Of a DNA stretch of 24,495 bases, positions 1 through 8,203 are shown in pieces (position 1 is the stretch's first letter; every line of letters begins with the position of its first letter). The position numbers were made by a program, and so were the translations under genes. The notes under the pieces were generated by a model. It did no database searches and was not told the origin of the DNA. It saw only the letters and a program-made list of their open reading frames with translations. The DNA comes from a virus. The stretch lies in IMG/VR virus record IMGVR_UViG_3300045996_003777, positions 1 through 24,495 of that record. The stretch is one strand, 5' to 3'.

Positions 1-301
1 GATAGTGCAGGTGCCCGTCGAGCACGTACAGCAGCCCGCCGGCGTCGGGGATGTCGGGCGGGCCGGTCTGGTCGGGCAACACCAGCAGCCCCGGCGTGGG
101 CGAGAGGATCCCCACGACCACGAGGTCGTCCTGGTAGGAGCCGACACGGGCGACGAGGACGGGGTCGCCCACCGCCGGCCGCTGGCCGAGATGCTGAAGC
201 GGCGCGGTCGCGGTCCCCGCGGACCGGCCGGGCAGCTCCACGCGGACCCCCGCCCCGCCGACGCCGACGACCCGGCCGCGCATCAGAAACGGATCCGCCA
301 T
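1..301 (-). CDS. Baseplate spike / gpV-like protein (partial, C-terminus outside window)
   Basis: An open minus-strand frame starts at ATG 301 and runs off the left edge after 100 codons. An in-frame TAA lies eight codons upstream of the ATG, so this is the first possible ATG; an AGGG element sits about 10 nt before it. The visible part (MADPFLMRGRVVGVGGAGVR onward, with a later VGDPVLVARVGSYQDDLVVV stretch) looks like the OB-fold N-terminal domain of phage baseplate assembly proteins such as P2 gpV or T4 gp5. Its place just downstream of the hub gene supports this: in contractile-tail gene orders a spike or OB-fold protein follows the gpD/XkdQ-type hub. The family call comes from pattern and synteny, and the C-terminal spike cannot be seen. 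Confidence 0.6.
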   Translation of the reverse strand, partial: MADPFLMRGRVVGVGGAGVRVELPGRSAGTATAPLQHLGQRPAVGDPVLVARVGSYQDDLVVVGILSPTPGLLVLPDQTGPPDIPDAGGLLYVLDGHLHY

Positions 302-382
302 TTTGATTTGCGCCCTTTGCGTTTGTTAGGGTGCGGTCCGTCAGAGCTGGGGTTGGGGTTGCAACCCTTCTCCTGGTAGAGG

Positions 383-424
383 CCGTCGGGCCGGGGTCGC
401 TGCGGAGGGAACCCGGCCCGGCGG
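383..424. repeat. GC-rich hairpin after the hub gene
   Basis: Positions 383-395 pair with 412-424 (12 of 13 bp) around a 16-nt loop, directly downstream of the hub stop codon at 433. On the plus strand the hairpin is followed by TTTT (425-428), so it resembles an intrinsic terminator for plus-strand (antisense) transcripts. On the minus strand it has no U-tract and could pause polymerase or stabilise mRNA between the hub and spike genes. Confidence 0.45.
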
Positions 425-432
425 TTTTCCTG

Positions 433-1695
433 TCAGTACCGAAGGCCGGGGACGCGACCGCCGCGGGTGAACCGGCCGGCGGCGTTCAACGACGCGACGC
501 CGACCTTGCGGTTCGCCGCCTCGATGGTCTTGCCGTTGCCGAGGCTGATCGCGATGTGGCCGGTGTGCCACAGCAGCGCCCCGCGGGTGCGGATCGCGTC
601 CGCGACGGAGATCTCGGTGCCCTTCGACCGGCAGTAGTTGATCTGGTTGCCGGACCCGTCGGGGATCGTCCCGCCGACCCGTTTGACGGCCCACTCGACC
701 AGCTCGGAGCAGTCGTAGGCGCGGGGGTCGGGGTTGGACGAGGCGGCCTCCGCACCCCACACGTAGGGTTTGCCCCGCTGGCTGAGCGCCGCGTCCACGA
801 ACGCCGACGCCGACCCCTGCCCACCGCCGCCGGCCGCGGCGATGTCGCCGCCGACCCCCTCGGTGGCCTCCCGCGGCTGGGGGACGGGGTCGCGGGGGAT
901 CCCCGCGGTGACGCTGACGTCGCCTGCGAGCATGTCGTAGGACACCTGGCTGATGAGGTAGTCGCGGGCGAACGTCGGGTAGCCGTACAGCCGCAGCGTG
1001 CCGCCGGGGCGGACCGCCCGCGCTCTCTCGCCCGGCAGCACCGCGGTGACCTCGGTGTCGATCTCCCCGTCGAGGGTGGTCCGCACGCTGGGCAGCTCGC
1101 GGGCACGTTCGGCGTCGTTGGCGGTGAACCAGCCGACGGGGACCGCCGCGCCGGCGCTGCGTTCCATCAGCCACGTCGGCTTGCCGAAAAAGATCGTCCC
1201 GGCCGCCTCGAAGACGATGTAGCCGACCTCGGTAGCGAGGCGGGTGAACGTCGACCAGGAACTGTCCTCGGGCTGCTCGGTGTCGCGGGCGACCTCGGGC
1301 ATGCCGGGGCCGGGCTGCGCGACACACGCGACGCCGACGGCGGCGCACTCGGCGAGCACGAAGTCGGTGGCGGACACCCCGGTCATCCGCAGCGGCCCCC
1401 GCCGCTCCGTGAGACGGCGGACCGCGGCGGGGCGGCAGGTCAGCGTCAACGCCCCGGTGGCCGCCGCGCCCGGCTGGGCGCTGAACGCGGCCAGCTCCAT
1501 CCGCAGGTCGTCCACGTCGACGGTCGCGCCCTTGGTGAGCAGACCGGTCGCGAGCAGCGCCAGGTCGGGGTCGACTATTTCGACGGTGACCTCGCTGGCC
1601 TCCCGCGACGTCAGCGACACCGCCGCGGCGGTGACGTGCGCGTTGGGCGGCAGCGCGGTGCCGCGGAGCAGCACCCGGTCGGCGAGGACGCTCAC
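433..1695 (-). CDS. Baseplate hub (gpD/XkdQ-like) fused to NlpC/P60 peptidoglycan hydrolase
   Basis: A 420-residue protein starting at GTG 1695, which overlaps the upstream stop in a GTGA. The frame stays open further upstream, but that part overlaps the LysM gene and is not needed. Residues 1 to about 275 look like the hub or late-control protein of contractile tails (inferred from order and beta-rich pattern). A Gly-rich linker (about 280-297) leads to an NlpC/P60 domain: RGKPYVWG, the catalytic Cys in YDCSELVEW (C329) and the catalytic His in GHIAISLG (H380). This family cleaves peptide bonds in peptidoglycan stems. The fusion places a cell-wall hydrolase at the tail tip, where it would help the tube cross the actinobacterial wall. 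The hydrolase call is firm; the hub call rests on synteny with the LysM protein before it and the gpV-like gene after it. Confidence 0.82.
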   Translation of the reverse strand: MSVLADRVLLRGTALPPNAHVTAAAVSLTSREASEVTVEIVDPDLALLATGLLTKGATVDVDDLRMELAAFSAQPGAAATGALTLTCRPAAVRRLTERRGPLRMTGVSATDFVLAECAAVGVACVAQPGPGMPEVARDTEQPEDSSWSTFTRLATEVGYIVFEAAGTIFFGKPTWLMERSAGAAVPVGWFTANDAERARELPSVRTTLDGEIDTEVTAVLPGERARAVRPGGTLRLYGYPTFARDYLISQVSYDMLAGDVSVTAGIPRDPVPQPREATEGVGGDIAAAGGGGQGSASAFVDAALSQRGKPYVWGAEAASSNPDPRAYDCSELVEWAVKRVGGTIPDGSGNQINYCRSKGTEISVADAIRTRGALLWHTGHIAISLGNGKTIEAANRKVGVASLNAAGRFTRGGRVPGLRY

Positions 1696-2399
1696 GGCAG
1701 CAGCACCACCCTTCCCGGTCGCAGCACCCGCGGGTCGGTGATCCGGTTGCGGGTCGCGATGTCGCGCCATCTGCGGGCGTCGGCGTAGAACCGCAACGCC
1801 ACCGACGACAGGGTGTCGCCGGCCGCCCAGGTGTAGCTACGCGGCCGCGTGCGGGTCGCGGTGGGGGTGGGAGCCCTGCCGGTGGACGGGCCGGCCAGCG
1901 CGGCGCGGACGGGCTGCTGCGCGGGGATCGGCGGCCCGCCGGTCGCGCGGGTCAGCTCGATTCTGGCGGTCGCGGAGCCGATCTCGTTGGTGTAGGCCTT
2001 GCGGTCCTCGACGGTCCACGAAAGGTCGGTGATCCACCACCAGCCCTGCTCGGAGGGGCCGTAGGTCATCCGCACCCGCGACGTCGACCGGGCGAGGAAC
2101 CGCAGCCGCTGAAGGACGGTCTCGACCTCCTGGTCGATGCGGGGGCGTTTCACCAGCGTCACGTCGAGGTTGATACGGTGCAGCGGCTCGCCGCTGCGGA
2201 CCATCACCGGCATCCGGCCGGGGGTGTCGATACGGGTGTAAGCGGCGGCGAGCCCCTCGTTGGGCAGCGCCAGCGGCGCGACCGGCAGCGTCACCGTCGG
2301 CAGCGCCGGATCCTCGGGGATCAGCTGGACATGGGGATGGTCGTCGGTGCCGCCGTAGGCCCACGGGCCGGTCCCGCGGTGGACGATGAGAACGGCCAT
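1692..2399 (-). CDS. LysM-domain tail/baseplate protein (XkdP-like)
   Basis: A 235-residue protein whose ATG (2399) overlaps the tape-measure stop by one base (TGATG). The C-terminus, residues 189-235, is a LysM domain: it opens SYTWAAGDTLSSVALRFY, continues through ARRWRDIATRNRI, and ends RPGRVVLLP. The N-terminal 150 residues carry a tail-protein-like domain containing a WWWITDLSW run, followed by a Pro/Thr/Arg-rich linker. In contractile phages and related tailocins a LysM protein (B. subtilis PBSX XkdP, T4 gp53-like) lies between tape measure and hub and helps join tube to baseplate, possibly touching peptidoglycan. Position and domain agree here. The stop overlaps the hub start (GTGA), so translation is probably coupled. 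Confidence 0.8.
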   Translation of the reverse strand: MAVLIVHRGTGPWAYGGTDDHPHVQLIPEDPALPTVTLPVAPLALPNEGLAAAYTRIDTPGRMPVMVRSGEPLHRINLDVTLVKRPRIDQEVETVLQRLRFLARSTSRVRMTYGPSEQGWWWITDLSWTVEDRKAYTNEIGSATARIELTRATGGPPIPAQQPVRAALAGPSTGRAPTPTATRTRPRSYTWAAGDTLSSVALRFYADARRWRDIATRNRITDPRVLRPGRVVLLP

Positions 2400-4945
2400 C
2401 AGCGCTGCCACCTTGTGCGCCGCTCGGCGCGGTCGCGTTCGTGGGCGCGGAGGAACGCCTCGACCTCCCGGCGGACCGCTCCGGGGTCCTGCGCCCCGTT
2501 GATCGTGATGTTGTAGGTGTGCTGCTCCGACACCTCGGTGTGGCCCGCGGCGGCGGGCGCGAGCAGCGCGGCGGTCCGGTCGGTCGGCTCGATGTAGCCG
2601 GAGGACGGGGCGGTGAACAGCTCCGGGCCGGACGCGCCGACGAGGTGGGTGCCGGTCGCCCCGACGAACAGCTCGGGGCCGCGTTCGCCGACGACGTACA
2701 GCTGACCTGCGGCGACCGGGCCGCCGTACAGCCTGCCGGGAAGGAAGAAGTCCGCCACCCGCGACCCGGCCTCGCCGAGCCCGCCGAGCGCGCCGCGGAT
2801 CCACCCGCCGAGCTTCCCGGCGAGCCAGGAGCCGAGGCGGGAGATGCCGTTCCAGATGCTGCGGGCGATGCCGCCGCCGAGGTTCGCGAAATCGCCGAAC
2901 ATCTCCCGGATGCCCGACAGCGCCCCGTCGATCATCGTGCGGGCGGCGGTCCGAAGCGCGTTCCACCCCGCTCCGAGCGCGCCGCCGATCCGCTCCACGA
3001 TGTACATGGCGCGGAGCCCGACGTCGTCGGCGAGGCTGCTGAGCGCGGCGGGGATGTTGGCGAGGAAACCGCGGAGCCTGGCGAAGACGCCGGGCCCGAG
3101 GTTGTCGAGCGACCCGCCGAACGCGCTGCTGAACGTTTCCCAGAGCTGGCCGACGAACCGGCGGATCGGCCCGCCCAGCTCGTTGACCCAGGTGACCAGC
3201 TTTTGCAGGAAGGTGCCGACGAACGGGATTTTGCCGAGGATCCGTCCGAGCGGCCCGATGAATTTCGTGGGGGCGAGCGCGAGGCTGAGCACCGCCATCA
3301 GCGCCTCGAACCAGTGGTCGCCCAGCTCGCGGAGCAGGTCGACCGGGTCGAAGTTGAGCAGCCCGACGGCTATGCCGACGAGGAGGGGGACGGCGGCTTT
3401 GCCGACCTCCATGCCGAGGCCGACCCAGTCGATCTTGGCGAACCAGCCGCCGACGATCCCGGCGATGTCGCCCATGTTCTCGAGGCCTTCGCGGATCATC
3501 TGACCGATCCGCTCGCCCGCGCCGCGGTAGTCGCCCTCGCCGAGCATCTTGGTGATGTCCACGATCGCGCCGAGCCGGTCCTTGATCCCGCCGCGGACCT
3601 CCTCGATGAGCCCGGCCGCCTCGGTGATGACGGTCTGCCGGTTCGCGCCCCACCACGTTTTCAGCCCGCCGAACGCGGACTCGCCGAGGTCGCCCGCCTC
3701 GGTGAAGACGGCGGCGACGCCGGATCGGATGTCGCGGGCCGCGCCGATGACCTGCTGGACGAGAGGGGCCCAGTCCGCGCCGAACAGCGCGATGAACGCG
3801 CCGCCGGCCTGGTGCCCCTCGACGGTGCGGAGCACCCCGCGGATCTCGGATTGGACGTCGCGGACGGCGCGGGCGATCCGGTGGACGACGTCGGGGGCGT
3901 TGCTGCCGCCGAAGAACGTGACGATCCCGCCGGGCAGCGTCCGCGCCCGGCCGACCGCCACGAGCTGCTCGGCGATGCGTCGGAGGTTGCCCTGCAGCCG
4001 GGGGAGGTTGGCGTTCAGCCAGGTGGTGGCGCGGACGAGCGTGTCGACCATCAGGGGGGCGACCACCTCGAACGCGGGGACTAGCACCCGACCGGCGATT
4101 GTCCCCAGGTCCTTCAGGCGGCCGCCGAGGTTGCGGACCATGTTCGCGGCGCTCATCGCGGTCCGCTCGAGGTCGCCCATCGCGGGCGCAGCCCGGTACT
4201 GCTCGAGAATCAGCTGGTTTCGGGCGAGGATTTTTTCCTGCTCCGACAGCTCGCCGGTGAAGCCCATCGCCGCGCCCTTGGCCTTCACCATCTCCATGTT
4301 GATGAAGAAACCGAACTGCCGGATCGGTTCGATCTCGCCGGTCAGCCCGGACCGCAACGCGACCGCGACGTCCTCGGGGCGGGCGTTGTAGAACGACGCG
4401 ATGTCGAGGGTGACCTGGGTGAGCCCTTTGCTGAAGTCCTCCAACCCTTCGGCGGGGATGCCGGCGGCGTCGCCGAACACCCCGAACACCGACGTCATCT
4501 TGATCAGGTCGGCGGTGGCGATACCGAACCGGTCGTGGAGGTCGTCCACGAACGCCTGCATGCTCGCGCGTGACTGCCCGAAGGTGACGTCGAACGCCTG
4601 CTGGACCTCCACGGCGTCGGACGCGAGTTTGAAGGTCGCGACGGACGCGGCGGTGAGCGCCGCGACGAAACCGACGCCGACGGTGCGGGTCGCGCGGCCG
4701 GCGGCGGCGGCCATCCCGCCGATGCCGCCGGCGAGGCTGCCGATACCGGAGGCCGCCCGGCCGGTGACACCGACCAGCCCGGAGATGCCGCCCCGCAGCC
4801 GCCCCGACGCCGACGTCGCGCGGTTCGACGCCCGCTCGGCCTGCTGCGCGGCCTCCGCGATGCCCTTGATGTGCAGCGCCACGCGGCGGGCGGGGCCGGA
4901 AACGTCGTCGCGCAGCTCCGCGCGGAGAATCAGGTCGTCCTCCAC
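2399..4945 (-). CDS. Tail tape measure protein
   Basis: An 848-residue protein starting at GTG 4945, with a strong AGGAGGTGA site that overlaps the stop of the preceding chaperone frame. The N-terminus (LRDDVSGPARRVALHIKGIA) and the following Ala/Gly-rich amphipathic segment are typical of tape measures. The middle has long helical and hydrophobic stretches (around MEVGKAAVPLLVGIAVGLL). The C-terminus holds the recurrent phage motif VGERGPELF, repeated as VGASGPELF. Tape measures set tail length and are ejected with the DNA. About 850 residues implies a tail of moderate length. Being the longest tail gene and lying directly after the chaperone frames fits the conserved order. No peptidase domain is apparent; the hydrolase is on the hub instead. 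Confidence 0.92.
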   Translation of the reverse strand: MEDDLILRAELRDDVSGPARRVALHIKGIAEAAQQAERASNRATSASGRLRGGISGLVGVTGRAASGIGSLAGGIGGMAAAAGRATRTVGVGFVAALTAASVATFKLASDAVEVQQAFDVTFGQSRASMQAFVDDLHDRFGIATADLIKMTSVFGVFGDAAGIPAEGLEDFSKGLTQVTLDIASFYNARPEDVAVALRSGLTGEIEPIRQFGFFINMEMVKAKGAAMGFTGELSEQEKILARNQLILEQYRAAPAMGDLERTAMSAANMVRNLGGRLKDLGTIAGRVLVPAFEVVAPLMVDTLVRATTWLNANLPRLQGNLRRIAEQLVAVGRARTLPGGIVTFFGGSNAPDVVHRIARAVRDVQSEIRGVLRTVEGHQAGGAFIALFGADWAPLVQQVIGAARDIRSGVAAVFTEAGDLGESAFGGLKTWWGANRQTVITEAAGLIEEVRGGIKDRLGAIVDITKMLGEGDYRGAGERIGQMIREGLENMGDIAGIVGGWFAKIDWVGLGMEVGKAAVPLLVGIAVGLLNFDPVDLLRELGDHWFEALMAVLSLALAPTKFIGPLGRILGKIPFVGTFLQKLVTWVNELGGPIRRFVGQLWETFSSAFGGSLDNLGPGVFARLRGFLANIPAALSSLADDVGLRAMYIVERIGGALGAGWNALRTAARTMIDGALSGIREMFGDFANLGGGIARSIWNGISRLGSWLAGKLGGWIRGALGGLGEAGSRVADFFLPGRLYGGPVAAGQLYVVGERGPELFVGATGTHLVGASGPELFTAPSSGYIEPTDRTAALLAPAAAGHTEVSEQHTYNITINGAQDPGAVRREVEAFLRAHERDRAERRTRWQR

Positions 4946-4948
4946 CGG

Positions 4949-5158
4949 TCACCTCCTGCCGTGCGGCCGCTGCGCGGACGTCTGCTTGAGCCGTTTCTCG
5001 GACTCGTTCTGGGCTTTCTGCCGTTCGCGTCCGAGCGCCCGGTTGTGGGCGGCCAGCAGCGCTTTGTCCTCCCGCGGCATCGCGAGCACGTCGAGGGGGT
5101 TGAGGTGGAACGGCGCGGCGAGAATCGCGGCCTCGGTGACCCGCGGGTCGTTCGCCAA
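4949..5158 (-). CDS. Tail assembly chaperone, second part (probable frameshift product)
   Basis: The open frame lies between the first chaperone frame and the tape measure and ends in TGA 4951-4949. As a separate gene it would start at TTG 5158 (69 residues, MANDPRVTEAAILAAPFHLN onward), but the only SD-like run, GAGGGG, directly abuts the TTG, leaving no spacer. The frame is in fact open back to 5194, and its upstream codons (ending YLAAVEG) read sensibly. Ribosomes finishing the upstream 180-residue frame could therefore enter by a -1 shift at 5181-5179 (CCT re-pairing on CCC), giving a 255-residue fusion. Two overlapping frames before the tape measure, the second made by frameshifting, is the conserved lambda G/GT arrangement. 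The basic, charged C-terminus (RALGRERQKAQNESEKRLKQ) fits a chaperone tail. Confidence 0.65.
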   Translation of the reverse strand: MANDPRVTEAAILAAPFHLNPLDVLAMPREDKALLAAHNRALGRERQKAQNESEKRLKQTSAQRPHGRR

Positions 5159-5172
5159 CCCCTCGACCGCCG

Positions 5173-5715
5173 CTAGGTAGGGTCCGGCGGCGGGTCACCG
5201 AAGTCGTCCCACCCCCGCCCGGTCGCCTCCGACCATTTGCTGTACACCCAGATGATGTCCAGCGACGCGTCGGGGCCGCCGTAGAACGCGACGACCGCGT
5301 CGCGGGCGCGGTGGGTGGACGCGCTGTCCAGACCCAGCAGCTCGTGCAGCTCGGGGTCGCGGAACGTGAGGTTCAGCGGTTTCCCCCGCCGCCAGATGTT
5401 GACGCACAGGTTCGCGCACACCAGCACCGCGAGGCGGTAGTGGTCGACCTCGCCGTTGTTGTTGGGGCCGCGCCGCTTCCTTGCGCGTTCCTCCCACTGC
5501 GTCATCTTCGCGGCGTTGACCTGAAGGGTGTACTCGACCTCCCACCCGGCCCGAACGGGCACCGAGATGCGGGTGGTGCCCTTGTCGACCTTTTCGCGCA
5601 GCTCACGGCGGATCAGGTCGAGGTCGTTGCCGTCCGACCACTCCTCGTCGGCCCCGCCGAGGTCGACGGTGGCGTCGAAGTCGTCGTCGTCGCGGGGCAG
5701 CTCTGCGACCGTCAT
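5173..5715 (-). CDS. Tail assembly chaperone, first part
   Basis: A 180-residue acidic protein starting at ATG 5715 in an ATGA overlap with the tail tube stop. It opens with a disordered Asp/Glu-rich stretch (DDDDFDATVDLGGADEEWSD). Then comes a folded part with VEYTLQVNAAKMTQWEERA and NIWRRGKPLNLTFRDPELHE, and it ends in a Pro-rich tail (GDPPPDPT). No enzymatic motif is seen. Its place between tube and tape measure, and the out-of-frame continuation behind it, identify it as the G-like tail assembly chaperone, which coats the tape measure during tail assembly and is absent from the virion. Identification is by synteny rather than by a diagnostic motif. Confidence 0.7.
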   Translation of the reverse strand: MTVAELPRDDDDFDATVDLGGADEEWSDGNDLDLIRRELREKVDKGTTRISVPVRAGWEVEYTLQVNAAKMTQWEERARKRRGPNNNGEVDHYRLAVLVCANLCVNIWRRGKPLNLTFRDPELHELLGLDSASTHRARDAVVAFYGGPDASLDIIWVYSKWSEATGRGWDDFGDPPPDPT

Positions 5716-6161
5716 GCGACGCTGAAGGCGTGGAGGATCACCGCGACCATCGCGGTGTCACCGGAGTTGCGGTCGGTGTTGGGGTGCTGCACCGACCGGA
5801 GGACACCCTGGTAGACGGTGGGGCGGCCGATCGGGGTGTCGTCGGTGTCGGTCGGCTGGATCGACACCGTCCACTTCGACCCGATCCGGCGGTTGAAACG
5901 GCGGATCATCTCGTTGTCGCGGCGGGGGGAGTAGCCGCGGCTGAGCGTGATGTCGCCGAGGGTTTTGCGGCCGAGGATGATGACGGGGGCGGGGTCGCCG
6001 CCGTCGTACTCCTCCCGCGATTCGGCGCTGAGTTCGGGAAGCTCGGCGGTCCTCCAGTAGTCGCGGAGGCCGGGGATGTTGCGGTCCTCCGCGGAGTAGG
6101 GCGACAGCCGCGCCAGAAACCGGTACGCGCTGGCCAGGTCGAGGGTGCTGATCGACGACAT
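5712..6161 (-). CDS. Tail tube protein
   Basis: A 149-residue protein from ATG 6161 with GGAGG seven nt upstream, twelve bases after the sheath gene. It begins MSSISTLDLASAYRFLARLS and contains GRKTLGDITLSRGYSPRRDN, with VYQGVLRSVQHPNTDRNSGD and a beta-strand ending (MVAVILHAFSV). This is the size and fold pattern of T4 gp19/PF06841-type tube proteins that stack as hexameric rings inside the sheath. Sheath followed directly by tube is nearly invariant in contractile-tail phages and tailocins, so the call is strong even though the tube family is divergent. Confidence 0.85.
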   Translation of the reverse strand: MSSISTLDLASAYRFLARLSPYSAEDRNIPGLRDYWRTAELPELSAESREEYDGGDPAPVIILGRKTLGDITLSRGYSPRRDNEMIRRFNRRIGSKWTVSIQPTDTDDTPIGRPTVYQGVLRSVQHPNTDRNSGDTAMVAVILHAFSVA

Positions 6162-6172
6162 GCGGTCCTCCT

Positions 6173-7624
6173 TTACAGCGCGCCGGTCGGCGCGACCTTG
6201 ACGATGACCAAAGCGATGAGCGCGCCGGCGGGGGCGATCCGCAACGCGACGGAGGCGTTGACGGTGTCGACGGCGGCGACCTCGGGCGGGTTGATGTCGG
6301 CGCTGACGTCGACGCGGAACCCCTCGTCCACCAGCTCCCCGTCGGCGCGGCGGAACGCGTAGAGGCCGCCGGCGTCCGCGACCGGCTGCACCATCGCGAG
6401 GAGGTCCGCCGCGATCGCGGCGTACAGCCTGCCGGACGTGTCGATCGGTTCGAACACGTACGGCTCGAGGCGGGCCTCGGCGTCGAGCTGGAGACGGTTG
6501 ATGAGGTCGCGGCTGGTCAGCATCCGGTAGTTGAGGACGTCGGTGGACAGCGACCGCCAGCCGTACAGCCGGGGTCGGCCGCCGACGGTGCGGATCACCG
6601 ACACCCGCGCCTCGTCCAGCTCGTCGGCGGTGACGGTGTCGACGGGGACGTCGGTGCCCAGCAGCGTCGCGGACACCGCGATCCCGCCGGCGGGCGCGCG
6701 CCACGGGCCGACGTCGCCGTGGGCGCGGGACCGGCACGCGGCCACGTAGCCGGTGGGGCTGACGGTGCGGGTGCCGCCGGACCCGTCGGGGGCGATCACC
6801 CACGGCCAGAACAGCCCGCCGTACTCGCCGTACTGCGGGTCGAGGGTGGCGGGGATCGCGCGGACGTCGGCGGCGGTCGCGCCGGCGGCGGCGGCGAGCA
6901 GCGCGATCCGCTTGTAGTTGTACGCGTGGGTCATCAGCCCGGCGGCGACCGCGGCGGCGGGCTGGCCGGGGACCGCGACCGCGCCGTCGCCCCACCCCTG
7001 GTCGGCGAGGGTGTCGAGCGCGTCGATGTAGGCGTCGACGTCGACGGTGTCGCGGTCGTCGTCGCCGGCCGACAGCGGCGCGGCCGCGACCGGTTCGGGC
7101 AGCGCGCCCGCGCCGACGGACACGGCGCGGACGTAGCGGGACCGCCCGAGCGCGGACACGATCTGGTCGACGGTGGCGAGGGAGTCGTACACCTCGTCCT
7201 CCGCGCCGCCGGTCACCCGGATCCGGACGGTGTCGGGGATCGACCCGGCCTCGACCGCGACGGAGATCTGCGACGACCAGCCGCCGGGGCCGGCCGCGTC
7301 GATCCGTACCGTGCCCGCGCCGGGGTCGGCCGCGTCGTTGAGGGTGAGGGTGCCCAGCGTCGGGGTGGCCCCGACGGTGCGGGCCACGATCGCGCGTTCG
7401 CCGCCCTCGGCGAAGAACAACGCGAGGTCGTCGTACAGCACCGCAGAGTACGCGGTCCGCGCGCCGAAGTCCCGCTCGAACGCCTGCATGGAGCGGACTT
7501 CCACGGCCCGGTCGGTCGGGCCGCGCTGGGTGATCCCCGCGACGAAATAGGTGCCGCTGGGCGCGCGAACGGTGCCGCTGGGCCCCGCGCGCTCGATGGT
7601 CGTGACCTGCACGCCGACGGGCAT
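6173..7624 (-). CDS. Contractile tail sheath protein
   Basis: A 483-residue protein from ATG 7624 with an AAGGAG site. It shows the sheath family pattern: an N-terminal VQVTTIERAGPSGTVRAPSG / TYFVAGITQRGPTDRAVEV segment with FERDFGARTAYSAVLYDDLA just after. A variable central insert follows (about residues 120-250). The C-terminal half has QYGEYGGLFWPWVIAPDGSG, PTGYVAACRSRAHGDVGPWR, GWRSLSTDVLNYRMLTSRDL and INRLQLDAEARLEPYVFEP. These match the conserved subtilisin-like-fold core and C-terminal handshake region of phage sheaths. Subunits polymerise around the tube and contract to drive it through the envelope. This gene is the main reason for calling the element a myovirus. Confidence 0.95.
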   Translation of the reverse strand: MPVGVQVTTIERAGPSGTVRAPSGTYFVAGITQRGPTDRAVEVRSMQAFERDFGARTAYSAVLYDDLALFFAEGGERAIVARTVGATPTLGTLTLNDAADPGAGTVRIDAAGPGGWSSQISVAVEAGSIPDTVRIRVTGGAEDEVYDSLATVDQIVSALGRSRYVRAVSVGAGALPEPVAAAPLSAGDDDRDTVDVDAYIDALDTLADQGWGDGAVAVPGQPAAAVAAGLMTHAYNYKRIALLAAAAGATAADVRAIPATLDPQYGEYGGLFWPWVIAPDGSGGTRTVSPTGYVAACRSRAHGDVGPWRAPAGGIAVSATLLGTDVPVDTVTADELDEARVSVIRTVGGRPRLYGWRSLSTDVLNYRMLTSRDLINRLQLDAEARLEPYVFEPIDTSGRLYAAIAADLLAMVQPVADAGGLYAFRRADGELVDEGFRVDVSADINPPEVAAVDTVNASVALRIAPAGALIALVIVKVAPTGAL

Positions 7625-7639
7625 GTCTGCTCCTTCGTG

Positions 7640-8203
7640 CTATTCGGTGGGCTCGAGGTGGTGGTGCGGGGCCTGGCTGACGAGGACGTTGATCCGGTCT
7701 GCGGTGCCGGTCGGCGTGGCGGGGTAGGTGGTCTCGTGGGCGGTCAGCTGGAACTCCATCCCGATCCCGGCAAGCGTCCCCCCGGCGACCGGCTCGACCG
7801 CGGAGTAGCGCTCCAGCACGGTGGTGGGCTCCAGCAGCACCCGGTCCGACAGCCGCGGCGCGGAGATCAGCGCGGCGCGGAGGACCGTCCCGAGCGCGTC
7901 GCGGGACACCGCCGCCTTCGGGGCGGTTTCGCCGCGGACGAAACCGACGGCCTCGTAGCGGTACCGGGCGGTGAACTCGCCGGGCACCTCGGAGCGGACG
8001 AGGCTCAAAAGCTCCAGCGGGGTGACGTAGACGGCGGGGTACCCCTCGGCGCTGGTGAGCGGCGGCGGGCCGGGAAGGTAGACGGCGGGGTCCGGCGCGT
8101 CGGGGATTTCGAGGTCGTGGGCGGCGCGGTAGCGCTGCAGCACCTCCGGTACCCGGTCGCGGAGCCGGTCGAGGATCAGGTCGCGGTAGACGGCGATGCT
8201 CAT
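7640..8203 (-). CDS. Putative tail terminator / head-tail joining protein
   Basis: A 187-residue protein starting at ATG 8203, which overlaps the upstream stop as ATGA, and ending 15 nt before the sheath start. It begins MSIAVYRDLILDRLRDRVPE and includes GYPAVYVTPLELLSLVRSEV, RYRYEAVGFVRGETAPKAAV and MEFQLTAHETTYPATPTGTA. The beta-rich middle, flanked by an N-terminal helix, resembles small minor tail proteins, and the position just before the sheath is where tail-terminator genes (lambda gpU-like) sit. No specific motif was recognised, so the role is inferred from synteny. Confidence 0.5.
   Translation of the reverse strand: MSIAVYRDLILDRLRDRVPEVLQRYRAAHDLEIPDAPDPAVYLPGPPPLTSAEGYPAVYVTPLELLSLVRSEVPGEFTARYRYEAVGFVRGETAPKAAVSRDALGTVLRAALISAPRLSDRVLLEPTTVLERYSAVEPVAGGTLAGIGMEFQLTAHETTYPATPTGTADRINVLVSQAPHHHLEPTE

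Noticed and set aside
1692-5198. 1168-residue continuous minus-strand frame
   Set aside because: Only its last 235 codons (from 2399) are the LysM protein; the rest is an Arg/Pro/Gly-rich out-of-frame shadow of the tape measure, which has clear tape-measure features and an SD.
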